Shown here piece after piece: positions 17,115 through 27,637 of a stretch of DNA of 64,000 bases. Below the pieces are notes generated by a model. It was not told the origin of the DNA. It saw only the letters and a list, made by a program, of their open reading frames with translations, and did not search any database. The position numbers and the translations under genes were made by a program. The DNA lies in contig NZ_AUTC01000001.1 of assembly GCF_001461695.1 (NCBI RefSeq), forward strand, positions 1-64,000, read 5' to 3'. Origin of the DNA: Sinorhizobium fredii USDA 205. GTDB taxonomy: Bacteria; Pseudomonadota; Alphaproteobacteria; Rhizobiales; Rhizobiaceae. Position 1 is the first letter of the stretch. Each line of letters starts with the position of its first letter.

Positions 17115-17968
17115 TTTCTGACAGAAGCGATCACGGCACGCCGCGCGTCGGCCAGGTGAAGGAGGTCACCAGCCTCACCAATCCGATCATCAAGGACATC
17201 CGCGCGCTCGCCCAGAAGAAGCATCGCGACGAGACGCGTTCCTTCATGGCCGAAGGGCTGAAGCTGGTGATCGACGCACTCGATCTCGGCTGGAAGATCA
17301 AGACGCTCGTCTATGCCAAGGCGGCCAAGGGCAAGCCGCAGGTCGAGCAGGTGGCGGCGAGGGCGGTCGCAAAGGGCGGGCTCGTCCTCGAAGTCAGCGA
17401 GAAGGTGATCTCGACGATCACCCGCCGCGACAACCCGCAGATGGTGGTCGGCATCTTTGAGCAGCGCTACCAGCCGCTGAAGGACATCCGCCCCAAGGAC
17501 GGCGAGACCTATGTGGCGCTCGACCGGGTGCGCGACCCGGGCAATCTCGGCACGATCATCCGCACGGCCGACGCGGCCGGAGCCTCCGGCGTCATCCTGA
17601 TCGGCGAGACCACCGATCCGTTCTCGCTCGAGACGGTGCGGGCGACGATGGGCTCCGTCTTCGCCATGCCGGTCGCGCGCGCCAGCGTCGAGGAGTTCAT
17701 CCGCTGGCAGAAGTCGGTGGACGTGCAGGTCGTGGCGACGCACCTTTCGGGCTCCGTCGACTACCGCACCATCGACTACCGATCGAAGCCGGTCGTCCTG
17801 CTGATGGGCAACGAGCAGGCGGGCCTGCCGGTCGAACTAGCCCGCGAAGCGGGCGCGCTGGCGCGCATCCCCCAGTCGGGCCGCGCCGACTCGCTCAATT
17901 TGGCGATGGCGACCGGCATCATGCTGTTCGAAGCGCGCCGCCACCTTCTGTCGCTGGATGCCCGCTGA
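17111..17968 (+). CDS. TrmH/SpoU-family RNA methyltransferase
   Basis: A 285 aa SPOUT-class 2'-O-ribose methyltransferase. The N-terminal substrate-binding domain starts at [21 protein letters not shown]. The knotted C-terminal domain has motif 1 [20 protein letters not shown], motif 2 [11 protein letters not shown] and motif 3 [19 protein letters not shown]. It probably acts on 23S rRNA or tRNA; the exact site is unknown. The ATG at 17111 overlaps the previous stop by 4 bp. The much longer open frame reaching upstream to 16337 is an artefact of reading through the preceding gene. The stop codon overlaps lspA by one base. Confidence 0.92.
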   Translation: MISDRSDHGTPRVGQVKEVTSLTNPIIKDIRALAQKKHRDETRSFMAEGLKLVIDALDLGWKIKTLVYAKAAKGKPQVEQVAARAVAKGGLVLEVSEKVISTITRRDNPQMVVGIFEQRYQPLKDIRPKDGETYVALDRVRDPGNLGTIIRTADAAGASGVILIGETTDPFSLETVRATMGSVFAMPVARASVEEFIRWQKSVDVQVVATHLSGSVDYRTIDYRSKPVVLLMGNEQAGLPVELAREAGALARIPQSGRADSLNLAMATGIMLFEARRHLLSLDAR

Positions 17969-18468
17969 TGAGCGAACGCAACACCCTGTTTTCCCGGCCG
18001 CTGCCGATCGCACTCTTCATTCTGGTCGCGCTCGTTGCCGACCAGGCCATCAAATATCTGGTGGAGGCTTTCCTGCCCTTCCAGGAGGCGGTGCCGGTCG
18101 TTCCGATGCTCGCCCTCTACCGCACCTATAACTACGGCGTCGCCTTCTCGATGCTGTCAGGCATGGAAGGCTGGTTCATCGTCGGCATGCGTCTGGCCGT
18201 CGTCGCCTTCGTTCTCTGGCTGTGGCGCCGCACCCCGAAGGATCGCTTCTTCGCCCATCTCGGCTATGCGATGATCATCGCCGGTGCGCTTGGCAATCTC
18301 GTCGACCGGCTGCTTTTCGGCTACGTCATCGACTACATCCTGTTCCACACCACGACCTGGTCCTTTGCCGTCTTCAACCTCGCCGACAGTTTCATCACCA
18401 TTGGCGCCGGGGCGATCATTCTGGACGAGCTGCTGCAGACGAAAAGGACGCGGTCGCTAAAACTTTAA
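17968..18468 (+). CDS. lspA: lipoprotein signal peptidase II
   Basis: LspA cleaves prolipoprotein signal peptides after diacylglyceryl modification. The 166 aa product has four predicted transmembrane helices. Conserved blocks are [38 protein letters not shown] and [13 protein letters not shown]. The catalytic aspartates are those in NLVDR and NLADS. It overlaps the upstream methyltransferase stop by one base (TGATG). Another lipoprotein-pathway gene, lnt, is 25 kb away in this window. The hybrid kinase gene follows after 47 bp. Confidence 0.95.
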   Translation: MSERNTLFSRPLPIALFILVALVADQAIKYLVEAFLPFQEAVPVVPMLALYRTYNYGVAFSMLSGMEGWFIVGMRLAVVAFVLWLWRRTPKDRFFAHLGYAMIIAGALGNLVDRLLFGYVIDYILFHTTTWSFAVFNLADSFITIGAGAIILDELLQTKRTRSLKL

Positions 18469-18515
18469 AGGTCCGTTGAAGCCATTCGGAAGGCTTGCCA
18501 TGCCAGCTTGATGGC

Positions 18516-20792
18516 ATGAGCGAGCCTTCATCAGCCAAGCAGCGCAAGCAAGCCGGCCCGGGCGCAATGCCCGCAGCCGTCGACGTCGTCCGATCGGCGG
18601 TGGTCGCGGCGACGACAGGTCGTCCTCTTCCGGCGGCGCCCCGGTCGGTGATCGACCGCGAAACGTCCGTTGGCCACATTCTCCTGGCTCTCGCCGGCCT
18701 GGCTGCCGCGATTCTTCTCCTCGTCGTTGGGGCGCGCGCCGGCCTTCATCTGCTGCCGGCCGTTGCTGCGGTCGGTGCCCTCGCCGGCGCTTTCCTGCTG
18801 CTCTCCCGCGAAGGCGCCATGTACCGGCAGGCATCGGAGCCGGGCGACGCAGCAGATCGAGCCGAGCGGCAATGTTCCGAGACGGCGAAGCTGCTTTCGA
18901 CGATCCATGACGCGCTGGGCGACATCGCCCTCGTCCGCGGCATGGACGGCAGGATCGTCCAGGCGAATGCCGTGTTCAGCCGAGTTTGCGGCCGAGCCGA
19001 GGTGCGGGGGCTGACCTGCGCTTCGCTGGGCCTGAGCTTCGAACCGCGGCCGGATCCGGACCGTTTCATCGTCCGTTTCGCGACGCCGGCCGGCCTGCGC
19101 CTCTACGATTGGCACGATGTCGTCATCCGCGAGCCGGCAAGCGGCCGGCTGATGCGCCACAGCATCGCGCGAGACGTAACGGAAGAGGCGCAGGCGGCGC
19201 GCCGCGGGGAGGAGGCGCGATTGCGCGCCGAAGAGGCGAGCCAGGCGAAGTCGCGGCTGCTGGCGACCGTCACGCACGAAGTTCGCACGCCGCTTTCCGG
19301 CATTCTCGGGATGAGCCATCTGCTGGCCCAGACGCAATTGTCGGCCGAGCAGCGGAACTATCTTGCCGACATGCAGCAGTCCGGTCACGCCTTGGTTCAA
19401 CTCGTCGAGGACCTGATCGATTTCTCCTCGCTCTCGGCCGGGCGGTTCCAGTTGCATCCGTCCGAGCAGGAACTGCGCCTCGTCATCGAGAATGTCGTGG
19501 AGATGCTTTCGCATCGCGCCCACGAGAAAGGCATCGAAATCGGCGCCGCGATCGATGTGAGCGTGCCGTCTCGCGTCGTGTTCGATGCGGCGCGTCTCAG
19601 GCAGGTGCTGTTCAACGTCATCGGCAATGCCGTGAAGTTCACCGAAGCCGGCGGCGTGCTCGTCACGGCCGATTGCGACGAAGGACATGTCCGTATCCGT
19701 GTTGAAGACAGCGGCCCTGGCATGTCCGCCGACGAACTGGCGCGCGTCTTCGAGGAGTTCGAGCAGGCTGGCGACGACGCCCAGCGCTCCAAGGGAACAG
19801 GCCTCGGGCTGGCGATTTCTCGCCGCATCATGGAGGCCTTCGGCGGCAGCCTGACCGCGTCGAGCGTCACGGGAGAGGGGAGCCGCTTCGAGATTCGCTT
19901 TCCGGTCGACGGGGTCGATTCAACCGCTCAGCCCCGCCGCGGCGTCCTCGCCGACACGCATGTCCTTCTGCTCGCCCCCGATGGCCCCGCTTCGACGGCG
20001 CTTGCTGCGACCATAAGGACGCTTGGTGGCCAATGCCATCGCGCACCAACCCTGTCGGCCGCGCGCGAGGTCATGGCCAAGCCGTTCGCCGGCGCCTTGC
20101 CGCTGACGGATATCATCGTCGATCACCGCCATGCCGCGCAGTTGCGCCAACTCCTGTTGCTGGAGCCGGGACTCGAACGTCAGCGATTGCGCAAGACCTG
20201 CTTGATCAGCCCCGAAGAGCGCAGCAGCCACCCGGTGAACCGGATGGGCGGCTACGAGGCCTGGCTGATCCGCCCCTTGCGGGAGAAATCCCTGGTGGAG
20301 GTGCTGCTCGGCCGCATGACCGGCATCGAAAAACGCGATGGGATCAACGACAACAGGCCTATCCTCAGGGCGGAGCCGCCGAAGGCCGCCGCGATCTCGC
20401 AGGACCGCCGCCGGGTGCTGCTCGCCGAGGACGATCCGGTGAATGCCTTGGTCCTGCGGAAGATGCTGGAGAGGGCCGGACATAGCGTCGACCATGTCGG
20501 CGACTTCGCGGCGCTCGAAGCCGTCTTGTGCGAGAAGGCTGCGCCGCGGCTCATCGTAACGGACTTCAATATGCCGGGCGGTGACGGGCTTGCCCTGCTT
20601 CGGCGCCTTCGCGGAGGCGAAGCGCCGGGAGCGGGGCGTCGCGTACCGGTCGTCGTTCTGACATCGGACACGCGAAGCGATCTGCATCGGCTGCTGCTTG
20701 CGGCCGGTGCGGACGCCGTCCTCACAAAGCCGGCCGAACCGGAGCAATTCCTCGGCGAAATCGCTCGGCTGCTCGAGGCCGGGCAAGCTTAA
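18516..20792 (+). CDS. hybrid sensor histidine kinase with degenerate and intact receiver domains
   Basis: A 758 aa membrane hybrid kinase. Two hydrophobic helices lie at ~52-97, a PAS-like segment at ~120-225 and a coiled linker at 225-248. HisKA has H254 in TVTHEVRTPL. HATPase motifs are NVIGNAVKFTEAG (N box), EDSGPGM (G1) and GTGLGLAIS (G2). Residues ~481-600 have receiver-like order (THVLLLAPDG, IIVDHR with D536, LISPEE, LIRPL) but lack the acidic pair and have Arg586 for the invariant Lys. The last domain (634-752) is intact: AEDDP, D683 in VTDFNMP, T716 and K738 in LTKP. The ATG at 18516 is one of several. The ligand is unknown; no separate partner regulator is adjacent. Confidence 0.88.
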   Translation: MSEPSSAKQRKQAGPGAMPAAVDVVRSAVVAATTGRPLPAAPRSVIDRETSVGHILLALAGLAAAILLLVVGARAGLHLLPAVAAVGALAGAFLLLSREGAMYRQASEPGDAADRAERQCSETAKLLSTIHDALGDIALVRGMDGRIVQANAVFSRVCGRAEVRGLTCASLGLSFEPRPDPDRFIVRFATPAGLRLYDWHDVVIREPASGRLMRHSIARDVTEEAQAARRGEEARLRAEEASQAKSRLLATVTHEVRTPLSGILGMSHLLAQTQLSAEQRNYLADMQQSGHALVQLVEDLIDFSSLSAGRFQLHPSEQELRLVIENVVEMLSHRAHEKGIEIGAAIDVSVPSRVVFDAARLRQVLFNVIGNAVKFTEAGGVLVTADCDEGHVRIRVEDSGPGMSADELARVFEEFEQAGDDAQRSKGTGLGLAISRRIMEAFGGSLTASSVTGEGSRFEIRFPVDGVDSTAQPRRGVLADTHVLLLAPDGPASTALAATIRTLGGQCHRAPTLSAAREVMAKPFAGALPLTDIIVDHRHAAQLRQLLLLEPGLERQRLRKTCLISPEERSSHPVNRMGGYEAWLIRPLREKSLVEVLLGRMTGIEKRDGINDNRPILRAEPPKAAAISQDRRRVLLAEDDPVNALVLRKMLERAGHSVDHVGDFAALEAVLCEKAAPRLIVTDFNMPGGDGLALLRRLRGGEAPGAGRRVPVVVLTSDTRSDLHRLLLAAGADAVLTKPAEPEQFLGEIARLLEAGQA

Positions 20793-20892
20793 TCTGTCCC
20801 CGGTCGGGGTTGCCTCGCGCCCTCGTGTCACTATGTTGTTGCAGAAACGTGGTTTAAGCCCGACGGACAATGACGATTCGGGATGACACGGC

Positions 20893-21783
20893 ATGACGAT
20901 CGACCTTCTGGATTCGACAAGCGTGGTTGACACTTCACAGGCTTGCGTCCGCAGGACGACTGCGGCACCGGCAACCGATGTTCTCGGCCGCATCGCCAAT
21001 CTTGAAACGCGGCTTGCCCGTACTGCCGCGGAGATCGACGCGGCGCAGGCGGTGCGTTACCGGGTCTTCGTCGAGGAGATGAAGGCGCAGGTGACCCCCG
21101 AAGCCGAACGCCGCAAGCGCGATGTCGACGGCTGGGACGCGATTTGCGACCATCTGCTCGTCCTCGACACCTCCATCGAAGGCGATGCGGAGGAGCAGAT
21201 CGTCGGCACCTATCGTCTGCTGCGCCAGGAGGTTGCCGCGCGAGCGGGCGGCTTCTATTCGGCTTCCGAGTTTGCCATTGACGATCTTCTCGCCCGTCAT
21301 CCGGGCAAGCGCTTCATGGAACTCGGCCGCTCCTGCGTGCTGCCGGAATATAGAACCAAGCGCACGGTGGAACTGCTCTGGCAGGGCAATTGGGCCTATG
21401 CGCTGAAGCATGGCATCGATGCCATGTTCGGCTGCGGGTCCTTTTCCGGGGTTGTTCCCGAGGAGCACGCGCTGGCGCTTTCCTTCCTGCACCACAATAT
21501 CCTCGCCCGCGACGAATGGGCGGTCGCCGCCCGGCCGGAACTCTACCGCACGATGGATCTGATGCCATCCGAAGCGATCAATCCGAAGAAGGCGCTCGCG
21601 GCGCTGCCTCCCCTCATCAAGGGCTATATGCGGCTCGGCGCCATGGTCGGAGAAGGTGCCGTGGTCGATCACGCTTTCCGGACCACTGACGTGCTGATCG
21701 TTCTTCCCATCAGCAATATATCCGGCCGTTATCTCAACTACTACGGCGCCGACGCGGGTCGTTTTTCTTCGTCTGTCTCCTGA
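20893..21783 (+). CDS. olsB: L-ornithine N(alpha)-acyltransferase OlsB
   Basis: OlsB attaches a 3-hydroxy fatty acid from ACP to ornithine, giving lyso-ornithine lipid, the first step of the membrane lipids rhizobia make under phosphate limitation. The 296 aa length matches rhizobial OlsB as I recall it. The GNAT/hemolysin-like fold shows AAQAVRYRVFVEEM-type residues 50-64, FMELGRSCVLPEYR, GCGSFSGVVPEEHALALSFL and LPPLIKGYMRLGAMVGEGAV. Its place beside tme and mutS matches the rhizobial arrangement. OlsA, the second enzyme, is not in this window. I do not see a convincing Pho box, though the 100 bp upstream was only checked by eye. Confidence 0.9.
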   Translation: MTIDLLDSTSVVDTSQACVRRTTAAPATDVLGRIANLETRLARTAAEIDAAQAVRYRVFVEEMKAQVTPEAERRKRDVDGWDAICDHLLVLDTSIEGDAEEQIVGTYRLLRQEVAARAGGFYSASEFAIDDLLARHPGKRFMELGRSCVLPEYRTKRTVELLWQGNWAYALKHGIDAMFGCGSFSGVVPEEHALALSFLHHNILARDEWAVAARPELYRTMDLMPSEAINPKKALAALPPLIKGYMRLGAMVGEGAVVDHAFRTTDVLIVLPISNISGRYLNYYGADAGRFSSSVS

Positions 21784-21869
21784 TCTCTCCACCAGTCGAT
21801 CGTCGGAGCGGATCCGGCTCGGCAAAGCCATGCCATTTTTCAGCCGTGTAAGTATTAACCAATTATTAA

Positions 21870-22091
21870 GTATATGTTTGACTTCTAATTTGAAAAGGTG
21901 GAAGTCTATCCTCGTGGTTGGATCTGAATTTCATCACGAAGCAGTGTAGAAAACAAAAAGGATGGTCGTCGATGCGACTGGAGGGAGTCGCGGTCGCGGT
22001 AAATTCCTGATTTTTTTATGACGTAAGAAGTAGGTCGGCCGCATCGTATTGAGCCCACTTCCTTTCCCAAGAAGTGGGCTCTCGTTTTATT
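21870..22091 (+). ncRNA. candidate small RNA or structured 3' region between olsB and tme
   Basis: The 395 bp gap between olsB and the convergent tme has no credible ORF and is AT-richer than its surroundings. It holds a GACTTC/GAAGTC stem (about 21890-21916), a GCGACT/AGTCGC hairpin (about 21974-21991) followed by a T-rich run, and a strong terminator at 22051-22091. A separate GTGCCG-AAA-CGGCAC hairpin sits near the tme stop. This could be an independent sRNA or a structured olsB 3' UTR. No promoter with good spacing was identified. Confidence 0.3.
22051..22091 (+). terminator. Rho-independent terminator, plus strand
   Basis: Perfect 11-bp stem GAGCCCACTTC / GAAGTGGGCTC with a 9-nt loop, followed by TCGTTTTATT. 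The T-rich tail is on the plus strand, so it ends transcription from the olsB side. The minus-strand copy lacks a T tract, so it is not the tme terminator. Confidence 0.75.
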
Positions 22092-22178
22092 TGGAGACTT
22101 TGTATCGTTACCGTACAGATTCGCAAATGCGTTCTGTCGCGTCGGGGCGAGCTGTGCCGAAACGGCACGTCAGACGCT

Positions 22179-24464
22179 TCACGCCCCGGCGTTGTAGGCG
22201 GCGATTGCCGCCAGGTTGACGATGTCGGAGTCCTTGGCCGACATCGAGGCGATCTGCACCGACTTGTCGAAGCCGACGAGCAGCGGGCCGATGACCGTCG
22301 AGCCGCCCAGTTCCTGCAGCATCTTGGTGGAGATCGAGGCCGAGTGGAAGGCAGGCATCACCAGCACATTGGCGGTGCCGGAAAGCCGGCAGAACGGATA
22401 TTGCTCGAGCACCCGATGATTGAGCGCGACGTCGGCGGCCATTTCGCCGTCATATTCGAAATCGACACGGCGGCGGTCGAGGATCTTCACCGCCTCGCGC
22501 ACCCGCTCGGAGCGCTCGCCGGACGGATGGCCGAAGGTCGAGTAGGCAAGCATGGCGACGCGCGGCACGTAGCCGAGCCGCTTGGCGAGCCCGGCGGCTT
22601 CCTCGGCGATATCGGCCAGTTCCTCGGCCGACGGCATGTCGTGCACCGCGGTGTCGGCGACGAGCACGGTGCGGCCGCGGCAGAGCGCGATAGACACGCC
22701 GATCACCCGGTGGCCGGGCTTTGCGTCGATGCAACGGCGGACATCCTCGAGCGCCGTCGAATAATTGCGCGTCAGACCGGTGACCATGCCGTCGGCATCG
22801 CCGAGCGCGACCATTGAGGCGGCGAAGTGGTTGCGGTCGTTGTTGATCAGCCGCTGCACGTCGCGGAAGAGATAGCCCTTGCGCTGCAGCCGGGCATAGA
22901 GGAAGTCGGTATAGGCACTGACGCGTTTCGACAGACGCGCATTGACGATCTGGATGCCGGGCCGGTCGAGGTCGATGCCCTCCCGCTCGGCGGTTTCGCG
23001 CATCTGTTCCTCGCGCCCGAGCAGGATCGCCGTGCCGAGCTGCTGGTTCGCATAGGCAATCGCCGAGCGCATCATCTGCACTTCCTCGCCCTCGGCGAAG
23101 ACGATGCGCTTCGGCTGGCGGCGGACGCGCTCGAAGATGCGCTGCAGCGTCGAGGCGATCGGATCGCGCCGCGCCGAAAGCTGCTGCCCATAGGCATTGA
23201 GATTGGCGATCGGCTTGCGCGCCACGCCGGTCTCCATAGCAGCTTTGGCGACGGCCATCGGGATCGCCGAGATCAGCCGCGGATCGAACGGCACCGGAAT
23301 GATGTATTGCGGCCCGAAGCGCGGCCGGTTGCCCTGGTAGGCGGCGGCGACGTCATCCGGCACGTCTTCCTTGGCGAGGCTGGCCAGCGCTTCCGCCGCG
23401 GCGATCTTCATCGCGTCGTTGATCGTCGAGGCGCGCACGTCGAGCGCGCCGCGGAAGATGTAGGGGAAGCCGAGGACATTGTTGACCTGGTTCGGATAGT
23501 CGGAGCGGCCGGTCGCGACGATCGCATCGTCACGGATCTGGGCGACCTCTTCGGGGGTGATTTCCGGATCCGGGTTGGCCATGGCGAAGATGACCGGCCT
23601 TGCCGCCATCGAGCGCACCATTTCGGGCGAGAGCGCGCCCTTTGCCGAAAGGCCAAAGAACACGTCGGAACCTTCGACCGCCTCGGCCAGCGTCCGGCGG
23701 TCGGTCTTGACGGCATGCGCCGACTTCCACTGGTTCATGCCCTCGGTGCGGCCCTGGTAGATCACCCCCTTGGTGTCGCAGAGGATGATGTTCTCCGGGT
23801 TGAAACCCATCGCCTTGATGAGCTCGATGCAGGCGATGGCGGCAGCACCCGCGCCGTTGCACACGAGCTTCGTCGTCTTGAAGTCGCGGCCGGTCAGCGC
23901 CAGCGCATTGACGAGGCCAGCGGCGGCGATGATCGCGGTGCCGTGTTGGTCGTCATGGAACACCGGAATGTCCATGACCTCGCGCAGCCGCTGCTCGATG
24001 ATGAAGCAGTCCGGGGCCTTGATGTCCTCGAGATTGATGCCGCCGAAGGAGGGGCCGAGGAAGCGCACACAGTTGATGAATTCGTCGACATTCTCGGTGT
24101 CGACTTCGAGATCGATCGAATCGACGTCGGCAAAGCGCTTGAAAAGCACGGCCTTGCCCTCCATCACCGGTTTCGAGGCAAGCGCCCCGAGATTGCCGAG
24201 GCCGAGGATCGCCGTTCCGTTCGAAATCACCGCCACCATGTTGCCGCGCGCCGTGTAGTCGTAGGCCGTCGCCGGATCCTCGGCGATCGCCTTGACCGGC
24301 ACGGCGACGCCCGGCGAATAGGCGAGCGACAGGTCGCGCTGCGTCGCCATCGGCTTGGTCGGCGAGATCTCCAGCTTTCCGGGACGACCCTGGGAATGGA
24401 AGTCGAGTGCTTCCTGTTCAGTGACGCTCGTCCTTGTGCGGTCGGACTTGTCGGTAGCCGGCAT
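22179..24464 (-). CDS. tme: NADP-dependent malic enzyme (malic domain plus PTA-like domain)
   Basis: A 761 aa chimeric malic enzyme that oxidatively decarboxylates malate to pyruvate. The N-terminal ~430 residues form the malic domain ([46 protein letters not shown]). The C-terminal ~320 residues are a phosphotransacetylase-like domain ([35 protein letters not shown]) thought regulatory rather than catalytic. Rhizobia have two such enzymes: NAD-linked Dme, needed for symbiotic nitrogen fixation, and NADP-linked Tme. The Tme call rests on the olsB/mutS neighbourhood; sequence alone does not prove cofactor use. It is divergent from mutS (102 bp apart). Confidence 0.87.
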   Translation of the reverse strand: MPATDKSDRTRTSVTEQEALDFHSQGRPGKLEISPTKPMATQRDLSLAYSPGVAVPVKAIAEDPATAYDYTARGNMVAVISNGTAILGLGNLGALASKPVMEGKAVLFKRFADVDSIDLEVDTENVDEFINCVRFLGPSFGGINLEDIKAPDCFIIEQRLREVMDIPVFHDDQHGTAIIAAAGLVNALALTGRDFKTTKLVCNGAGAAAIACIELIKAMGFNPENIILCDTKGVIYQGRTEGMNQWKSAHAVKTDRRTLAEAVEGSDVFFGLSAKGALSPEMVRSMAARPVIFAMANPDPEITPEEVAQIRDDAIVATGRSDYPNQVNNVLGFPYIFRGALDVRASTINDAMKIAAAEALASLAKEDVPDDVAAAYQGNRPRFGPQYIIPVPFDPRLISAIPMAVAKAAMETGVARKPIANLNAYGQQLSARRDPIASTLQRIFERVRRQPKRIVFAEGEEVQMMRSAIAYANQQLGTAILLGREEQMRETAEREGIDLDRPGIQIVNARLSKRVSAYTDFLYARLQRKGYLFRDVQRLINNDRNHFAASMVALGDADGMVTGLTRNYSTALEDVRRCIDAKPGHRVIGVSIALCRGRTVLVADTAVHDMPSAEELADIAEEAAGLAKRLGYVPRVAMLAYSTFGHPSGERSERVREAVKILDRRRVDFEYDGEMAADVALNHRVLEQYPFCRLSGTANVLVMPAFHSASISTKMLQELGGSTVIGPLLVGFDKSVQIASMSAKDSDIVNLAAIAAYNAGA

Positions 24465-24566
24465 GTTTCCTCAACCTCCTGTGGGCGACCCTTTCGATCA
24501 GCCTCTTTGTTGTTGTCGTCTATAAATGCTTGCGGATAGTGTGACATCTCTTTTTTTGGAACAATC

Positions 24567-27314
24567 ATGAATTTCGTGTCTGACGCATCGAGCCGCACGG
24601 GCGATGTTCTTTCCGTGTCCGATCTGGCCAGCGAGGAGAGCCGCTCCACCGCCACGCCGATGATGGAGCAGTTCATCGAGATCAAGGCGAACAATCCGGA
24701 TTCGCTCCTGTTCTACCGCATGGGCGATTTCTACGAGCTGTTCTTCCAGGATGCGGTGGAGGCCTCCCGCGCGCTCGGCATTACACTCACGAAACGCGGC
24801 CAGCATCTCGGCCAGGATATCCCGATGTGCGGGGTGCCGGTGCATGCCGCCGACGACTATCTGCAGAAGCTGATCGCGCTCGGCTTCCGGGTCGCGGTCT
24901 GCGAGCAGGTGGAGGATCCGGCCGAGGCCAGGAAGCGCGGCAGCAAATCCGTCGTGCGCCGCGACGTCGTGCGTCTGGTGACGCCGGGCACGATCACCGA
25001 GGACAAGCTGCTCTCACCCTCGGAAACCAACTATCTGATGGCGCTCGCCCGCATCCGGAGCGGCTCGGAGCCCGCCTATGCGCTCGCCTGGATCGATATT
25101 TCGACCGGCATCTTCCGCCTCGCAGAGACGGCCGAGAGCCGCCTGCTCGCCGACATCCTGCGCGTCGAGCCGCGCGAGCTGATCCTGCCGGACACCGTCT
25201 TTCACGATCCGGAGTTGCGCCCGGTCTTCGACGTGCTCGGCCGGGTGGCGGTGCCGCAGCCCGCGGTCCTGTTCGACAGCGCGACGGCCGAGGGGCGGAT
25301 TGCCCGCTACTACGACGTCAAGACCCTCGACGGTTTCGGCACCTTCTCGCGCGCCGAGCTTGCCGCCGCTTCCGCGGCGATCTCCTATGTCGAGAAGACC
25401 CAGATCCAGGAGCGTCCGGCACTCGGTATCCCCGAGAGGGAGAGCGCCGCCTCGACCCTCTTCATCGACCCGGCAACCCGCGCCAATCTCGAACTCGTCA
25501 AGACGCTCTCCGGCGCCCGTGAAGGAACTCTGCTGAGGGCCCTCGACCGGACCGTCACCAGCGGCGGCGCGCGTCTGCTCGCCGAACGGCTGATGTCGCC
25601 GCTGACCGACCCGGATCGGATCAATCAACGGCTCGATTCGATCGAGGTGCTGCTCGACCAGCCAAGTTTCGCCATGGATGTCCGTGACACCTTGCGGCGC
25701 GCGCCGGACATGCCACGGGCGCTGTCCAGGCTCGCGCTCGGCCGCGGCGGGCCGCGCGACCTCGGCGCCATTCAGGCGGGGCTTCGGGCTGCGACCGTGA
25801 CCGCGACGCTGCTTTCCGGTGCCCGGCTTTCGGAGGAGCTGACCGAGGCGCATGCCGCGATCGTCGCCCTGCCGGCATCCTTGCTGGCGCGTCTCGATTC
25901 GATGCTTGCCGAGGACCTGCCGCTTCTGAAGCGCGACGGCGGCTTCCTGCGCGAAGGGGCAAGCGGCGAGCTCGACGAGATGCGGGCGCTGCGCGACCAG
26001 TCGCGTCGCGTCATCGCCGGCTTGCAGCTCCAATATTGCGAAGAGACGGGCATCAAGTCGCTGAAGATCAAGCACAACAATGTGCTCGGCTACTTCATCG
26101 AGGTCACCGCCGGCAATGCCGGGGCGATGACCGACACGGACGCCGGGCGCGCCCGTTTCATCCATCGCCAGACCATGGCGAGCGCCATGCGCTTCACCAC
26201 GACGGAACTTGCCGAGCTCGAAACGAAGATCGCCAATGCCGCCGACCGGGCGCTGGCGATCGAGCTCGAGGCCTTCGAGGCGATGGCGCGCGAGGTGGTC
26301 GCTGATGCCGAGGCGATCAAGGCGGCGGCGCTGGCGCTCGCAGCGCTCGACGTCTCGGCGGCGCTTGCCGTCCTCGCCGAGGAGCAGAACCATGCGCGGC
26401 CCGTCGTCGATCACTCGCGGATGTTCTTGATCGACGGTGGACGTCACCCGGTCGTCGAGCAGGCGTTGAGGCGCCAGGCGGCCAATCCATTCGTCGCCAA
26501 TGGCTGCGACCTGTCCCCTTCCGACGGGCCGGAGGCCGGTGCCATCTGGCTGCTCACCGGTCCCAATATGGGCGGCAAGTCGACCTTCCTGCGCCAGAAT
26601 GCGCTGATCGCCATCATGGCGCAGATGGGCTCCTTCGTGCCCGCCAATGCCGCCCATGTCGGCATCGTCGACCGGCTCTTCTCGCGTGTCGGCGCCTCGG
26701 ACGATCTCGCCCGCGGCCGCTCGACCTTTATGGTCGAGATGGTCGAGACGGCGGCGATCCTCAATCAGGCGACCGACCGATCGCTCGTCATCCTCGACGA
26801 GATCGGCCGCGGCACGGCGACCTTCGACGGCCTGTCGATCGCTTGGGCGGCGGTCGAGCACCTGCACGAGGTCAATCGCTGCCGCGGTCTCTTCGCCACC
26901 CATTTCCACGAATTGACGGTGCTCTCCGAAAAGCTCGGGCGCCTGTCGAACGCCACCATGCGGGTCAAGGAGTGGGACGGCGACGTGATCTTCCTGCACG
27001 AGGTCGGCCCGGGTGCGGCCGACCGTTCCTATGGCATCCAGGTCGCCCGACTTGCGGGTCTCCCCGCCTCGGTCGTCGCCCGGGCGAGGGACGTCCTTGC
27101 CAAGCTCGAAGATGCCGACCGCAAGAACCCGGCAAGCCAGTTGATCGACGACCTGCCGCTTTTCCAGGTGGCCGTCCGGCGGGAGGAAGTGGCAAGGGCT
27201 TCCGGCCCCTCCAAGGTCGAAGAGGCGCTGAGGGCGATCAATCCTGACGACATGACGCCGCGCGAGGCGCTGGATGCGCTCTACACCTTGAAAAAGGACC
27301 TCGCCGGCCGCTGA
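24567..27314 (+). CDS. mutS: DNA mismatch repair protein MutS
   Basis: MutS recognises mismatches and recruits MutL. The 915 aa product has a non-conserved N-terminal ~30 residues, then the mismatch-binding domain with [11 protein letters not shown] (the Phe-x-Glu wedge), connector, lever and clamp domains. The C-terminal ATPase has Walker [10 protein letters not shown], Walker [16 protein letters not shown] and the ATHFHELT histidine loop. The start at 24567 is the only ATG with sense for the family. It is divergent from tme. Downstream lies a 323 bp gap with a RIME element before glnD. Confidence 0.97.
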   Translation: MNFVSDASSRTGDVLSVSDLASEESRSTATPMMEQFIEIKANNPDSLLFYRMGDFYELFFQDAVEASRALGITLTKRGQHLGQDIPMCGVPVHAADDYLQKLIALGFRVAVCEQVEDPAEARKRGSKSVVRRDVVRLVTPGTITEDKLLSPSETNYLMALARIRSGSEPAYALAWIDISTGIFRLAETAESRLLADILRVEPRELILPDTVFHDPELRPVFDVLGRVAVPQPAVLFDSATAEGRIARYYDVKTLDGFGTFSRAELAAASAAISYVEKTQIQERPALGIPERESAASTLFIDPATRANLELVKTLSGAREGTLLRALDRTVTSGGARLLAERLMSPLTDPDRINQRLDSIEVLLDQPSFAMDVRDTLRRAPDMPRALSRLALGRGGPRDLGAIQAGLRAATVTATLLSGARLSEELTEAHAAIVALPASLLARLDSMLAEDLPLLKRDGGFLREGASGELDEMRALRDQSRRVIAGLQLQYCEETGIKSLKIKHNNVLGYFIEVTAGNAGAMTDTDAGRARFIHRQTMASAMRFTTTELAELETKIANAADRALAIELEAFEAMAREVVADAEAIKAAALALAALDVSAALAVLAEEQNHARPVVDHSRMFLIDGGRHPVVEQALRRQAANPFVANGCDLSPSDGPEAGAIWLLTGPNMGGKSTFLRQNALIAIMAQMGSFVPANAAHVGIVDRLFSRVGASDDLARGRSTFMVEMVETAAILNQATDRSLVILDEIGRGTATFDGLSIAWAAVEHLHEVNRCRGLFATHFHELTVLSEKLGRLSNATMRVKEWDGDVIFLHEVGPGAADRSYGIQVARLAGLPASVVARARDVLAKLEDADRKNPASQLIDDLPLFQVAVRREEVARASGPSKVEEALRAINPDDMTPREALDALYTLKKDLAGR

Positions 27315-27410
27315 CTTCGGCGGCGCGCCGTCGTTTTGCAGCGCACCGATTTTTCCTGTCAATCGACCGGCAAAACGGCTATACAGCGCCGCGTGCCTTT
27401 TCATCAGGGC

Positions 27411-27550
27411 ATGCGGTAGTGCTTGAAATGCTGCATGAATCCGGCCCTACAGCGCCGCCCGTCTACCAGACGCGCAACGGTCGCTGTAGCACATTGAATG
27501 CTGCATGTTTCATCCTTAAATCGGCTAGGATTTAAGGAAGCATGCAGTAG
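27411..27550 (+). repeat. RIME-type palindromic element, copy B, with a partial copy upstream
   Basis: The full element spans 27446-27550 (105 bp): CCTACAGCGCCGC, the GTCTACCAGAC hairpin, CGGTCGCTGTAGCA, then ATGCTGCATG and a palindrome with CCTTAAATC/GATTTAAGG, ending CATGCAGTAG. Upstream, 27411-27440 (GCGGTAGTGCTTGAAATGCTGCATG) resembles the element's junction region and is probably a decayed fragment. This fills the mutS-glnD gap of 323 bp, where no gene is seen. Confidence 0.88.
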
Positions 27551-27637
27551 ACAGAAGCCGATCCGAGTGACATGCAGGATCGCTTGCACTGGCAGCGAAC
27601 CATACGATCAGTCGGACAGGACGCCTCCCGGCACTAT

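Noticed and set aside
22827..24539. 570-codon plus-strand open frame antisense to tme
   Set aside because: Shadow composition; tme on the minus strand is clear.
25014..27404. 796-codon minus-strand open frame across mutS
   Set aside because: It is a shadow of mutS with no recognisable motifs.
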